NCBI GenBank assembly: GCA_030549495.1 | Contig: JAUIRK010001017.1 | Coordinates: forward strand, 62,001-126,000 | Reading direction: 5' to 3' | DNA length: 64,000 nucleotides | Origin: Nectonema munidae | Lineage: Eukaryota; Nematomorpha; Nectonematoida; Nectonematidae | Part shown: positions 63,779 through 64,000 of the stretch, piece by piece | How positions within the stretch are numbered: the first letter of the stretch is position 1 | Layout of the letters: the number at the start of each line of letters is the position of its first letter | Notes under the pieces: generated by a model | Told to the model about the DNA's origin: nothing | Databases searched by the model: none | What the model saw: only the letters and a program-made list of their open reading frames with translations | Program-made: the position numbers and the translations under genes

Positions 63779-63913
63779 TCACCACCTACAGCATATACTC
63801 TTATTCAGTATAGTATTGCTAAAATCCCTTTTCCACTTTTCTTCGTCATCATCCTCTTCTTCTTCATCAGTAGATCTATTGGCATCTCTCACTCGTTCTC
63901 CGCTCTTCTTCAT
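63779..63913 (-). CDS. small acidic reading frame, possible first exon of a neighbouring gene
   Basis: On the minus strand from ATG at 63913: MKKSGERVRDANRSTDEEEE followed by DDDEEKWKRDF and a stop after 44 codons. The acidic run followed by KWKRDF looks like real coding sequence, and base composition is balanced upstream to the window edge. A splice donor could cut it before the stop, for example near TGTAG|GTGGTG. No family is recognised, and it may be chance. Confidence 0.25.
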   Translation of the reverse strand: MKKSGERVRDANRSTDEEEEDDDEEKWKRDFSNTILNKSICCRW

Positions 63914-64000
63914 CGTCCCCGCGTTTTTAAATTTGAAGCGAATGTCTTTTTACAAGTTAGGCGAAGACATCGTCGATCCAAGAAGTCCAATTTCACACTC

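Overview
The window is animal nuclear DNA. It is AT-rich, most coding sequence is broken into small exons by long introns, and much of the rest is transposon debris (hAT, piggyBac, non-LTR LINEs, tRNA-like SINEs, satellites). The single clear host gene encodes a zona pellucida (ZP) domain membrane protein of the kind used in invertebrate apical and cuticular matrices. My best guess is an arthropod, possibly a crustacean such as a copepod, but nothing in the sequence fixes the taxon.

Layout. From 0 to 31 kb I find no convincing host exon. This part holds a hAT miniature element (1616-1945), a hAT element with terminal repeats, target duplication and a nested short insert (2399-5161), a second hAT transposase relic on the minus strand (7430-8310), SINE copies, a LINE with ORF1, the start of ORF2 and probable 5' UTR on the minus strand (about 13880-15400), two unrelated satellite arrays with monomers near 150 bp (22.36-23.76 kb and 24.78-26.64 kb, the second split by a LINE 3' end), and three unique, more GC-balanced blocks that could be regulatory.

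From 31567 to 59258, plus strand, I can join 15 coding exons in which every intron phase agrees and every junction has GT-AG ends. The predicted protein has about 651 residues: signal peptide, charged N-terminal region with an RKR site, complete ZP domain with 12 cysteines, a basic cleavage-like site, then one transmembrane helix and a short tail. Two in-frame acceptors before the last exon predict a second form 30 residues longer. Introns carry a decayed piggyBac (33721 to about 35830), a second piggyBac fragment, two further hAT elements, LINE pieces, SINEs and several TTAA-flanked miniature elements.

From 59.3 to 64 kb there are a probable polyadenylation signal, two TTAA miniature elements, a long-armed foldback element (60226-60767), a LINE reverse transcriptase fragment, and at the far end a small acidic minus-strand reading frame that may be the start of a neighbouring gene.

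The most unusual signal is in the TTAA-flanked elements. Several share a short terminal repeat followed by a subterminal palindrome whose sequence differs between copies while its symmetry is kept. The other point of interest is the set of phase-matched, separately skippable exons before the ZP domain.
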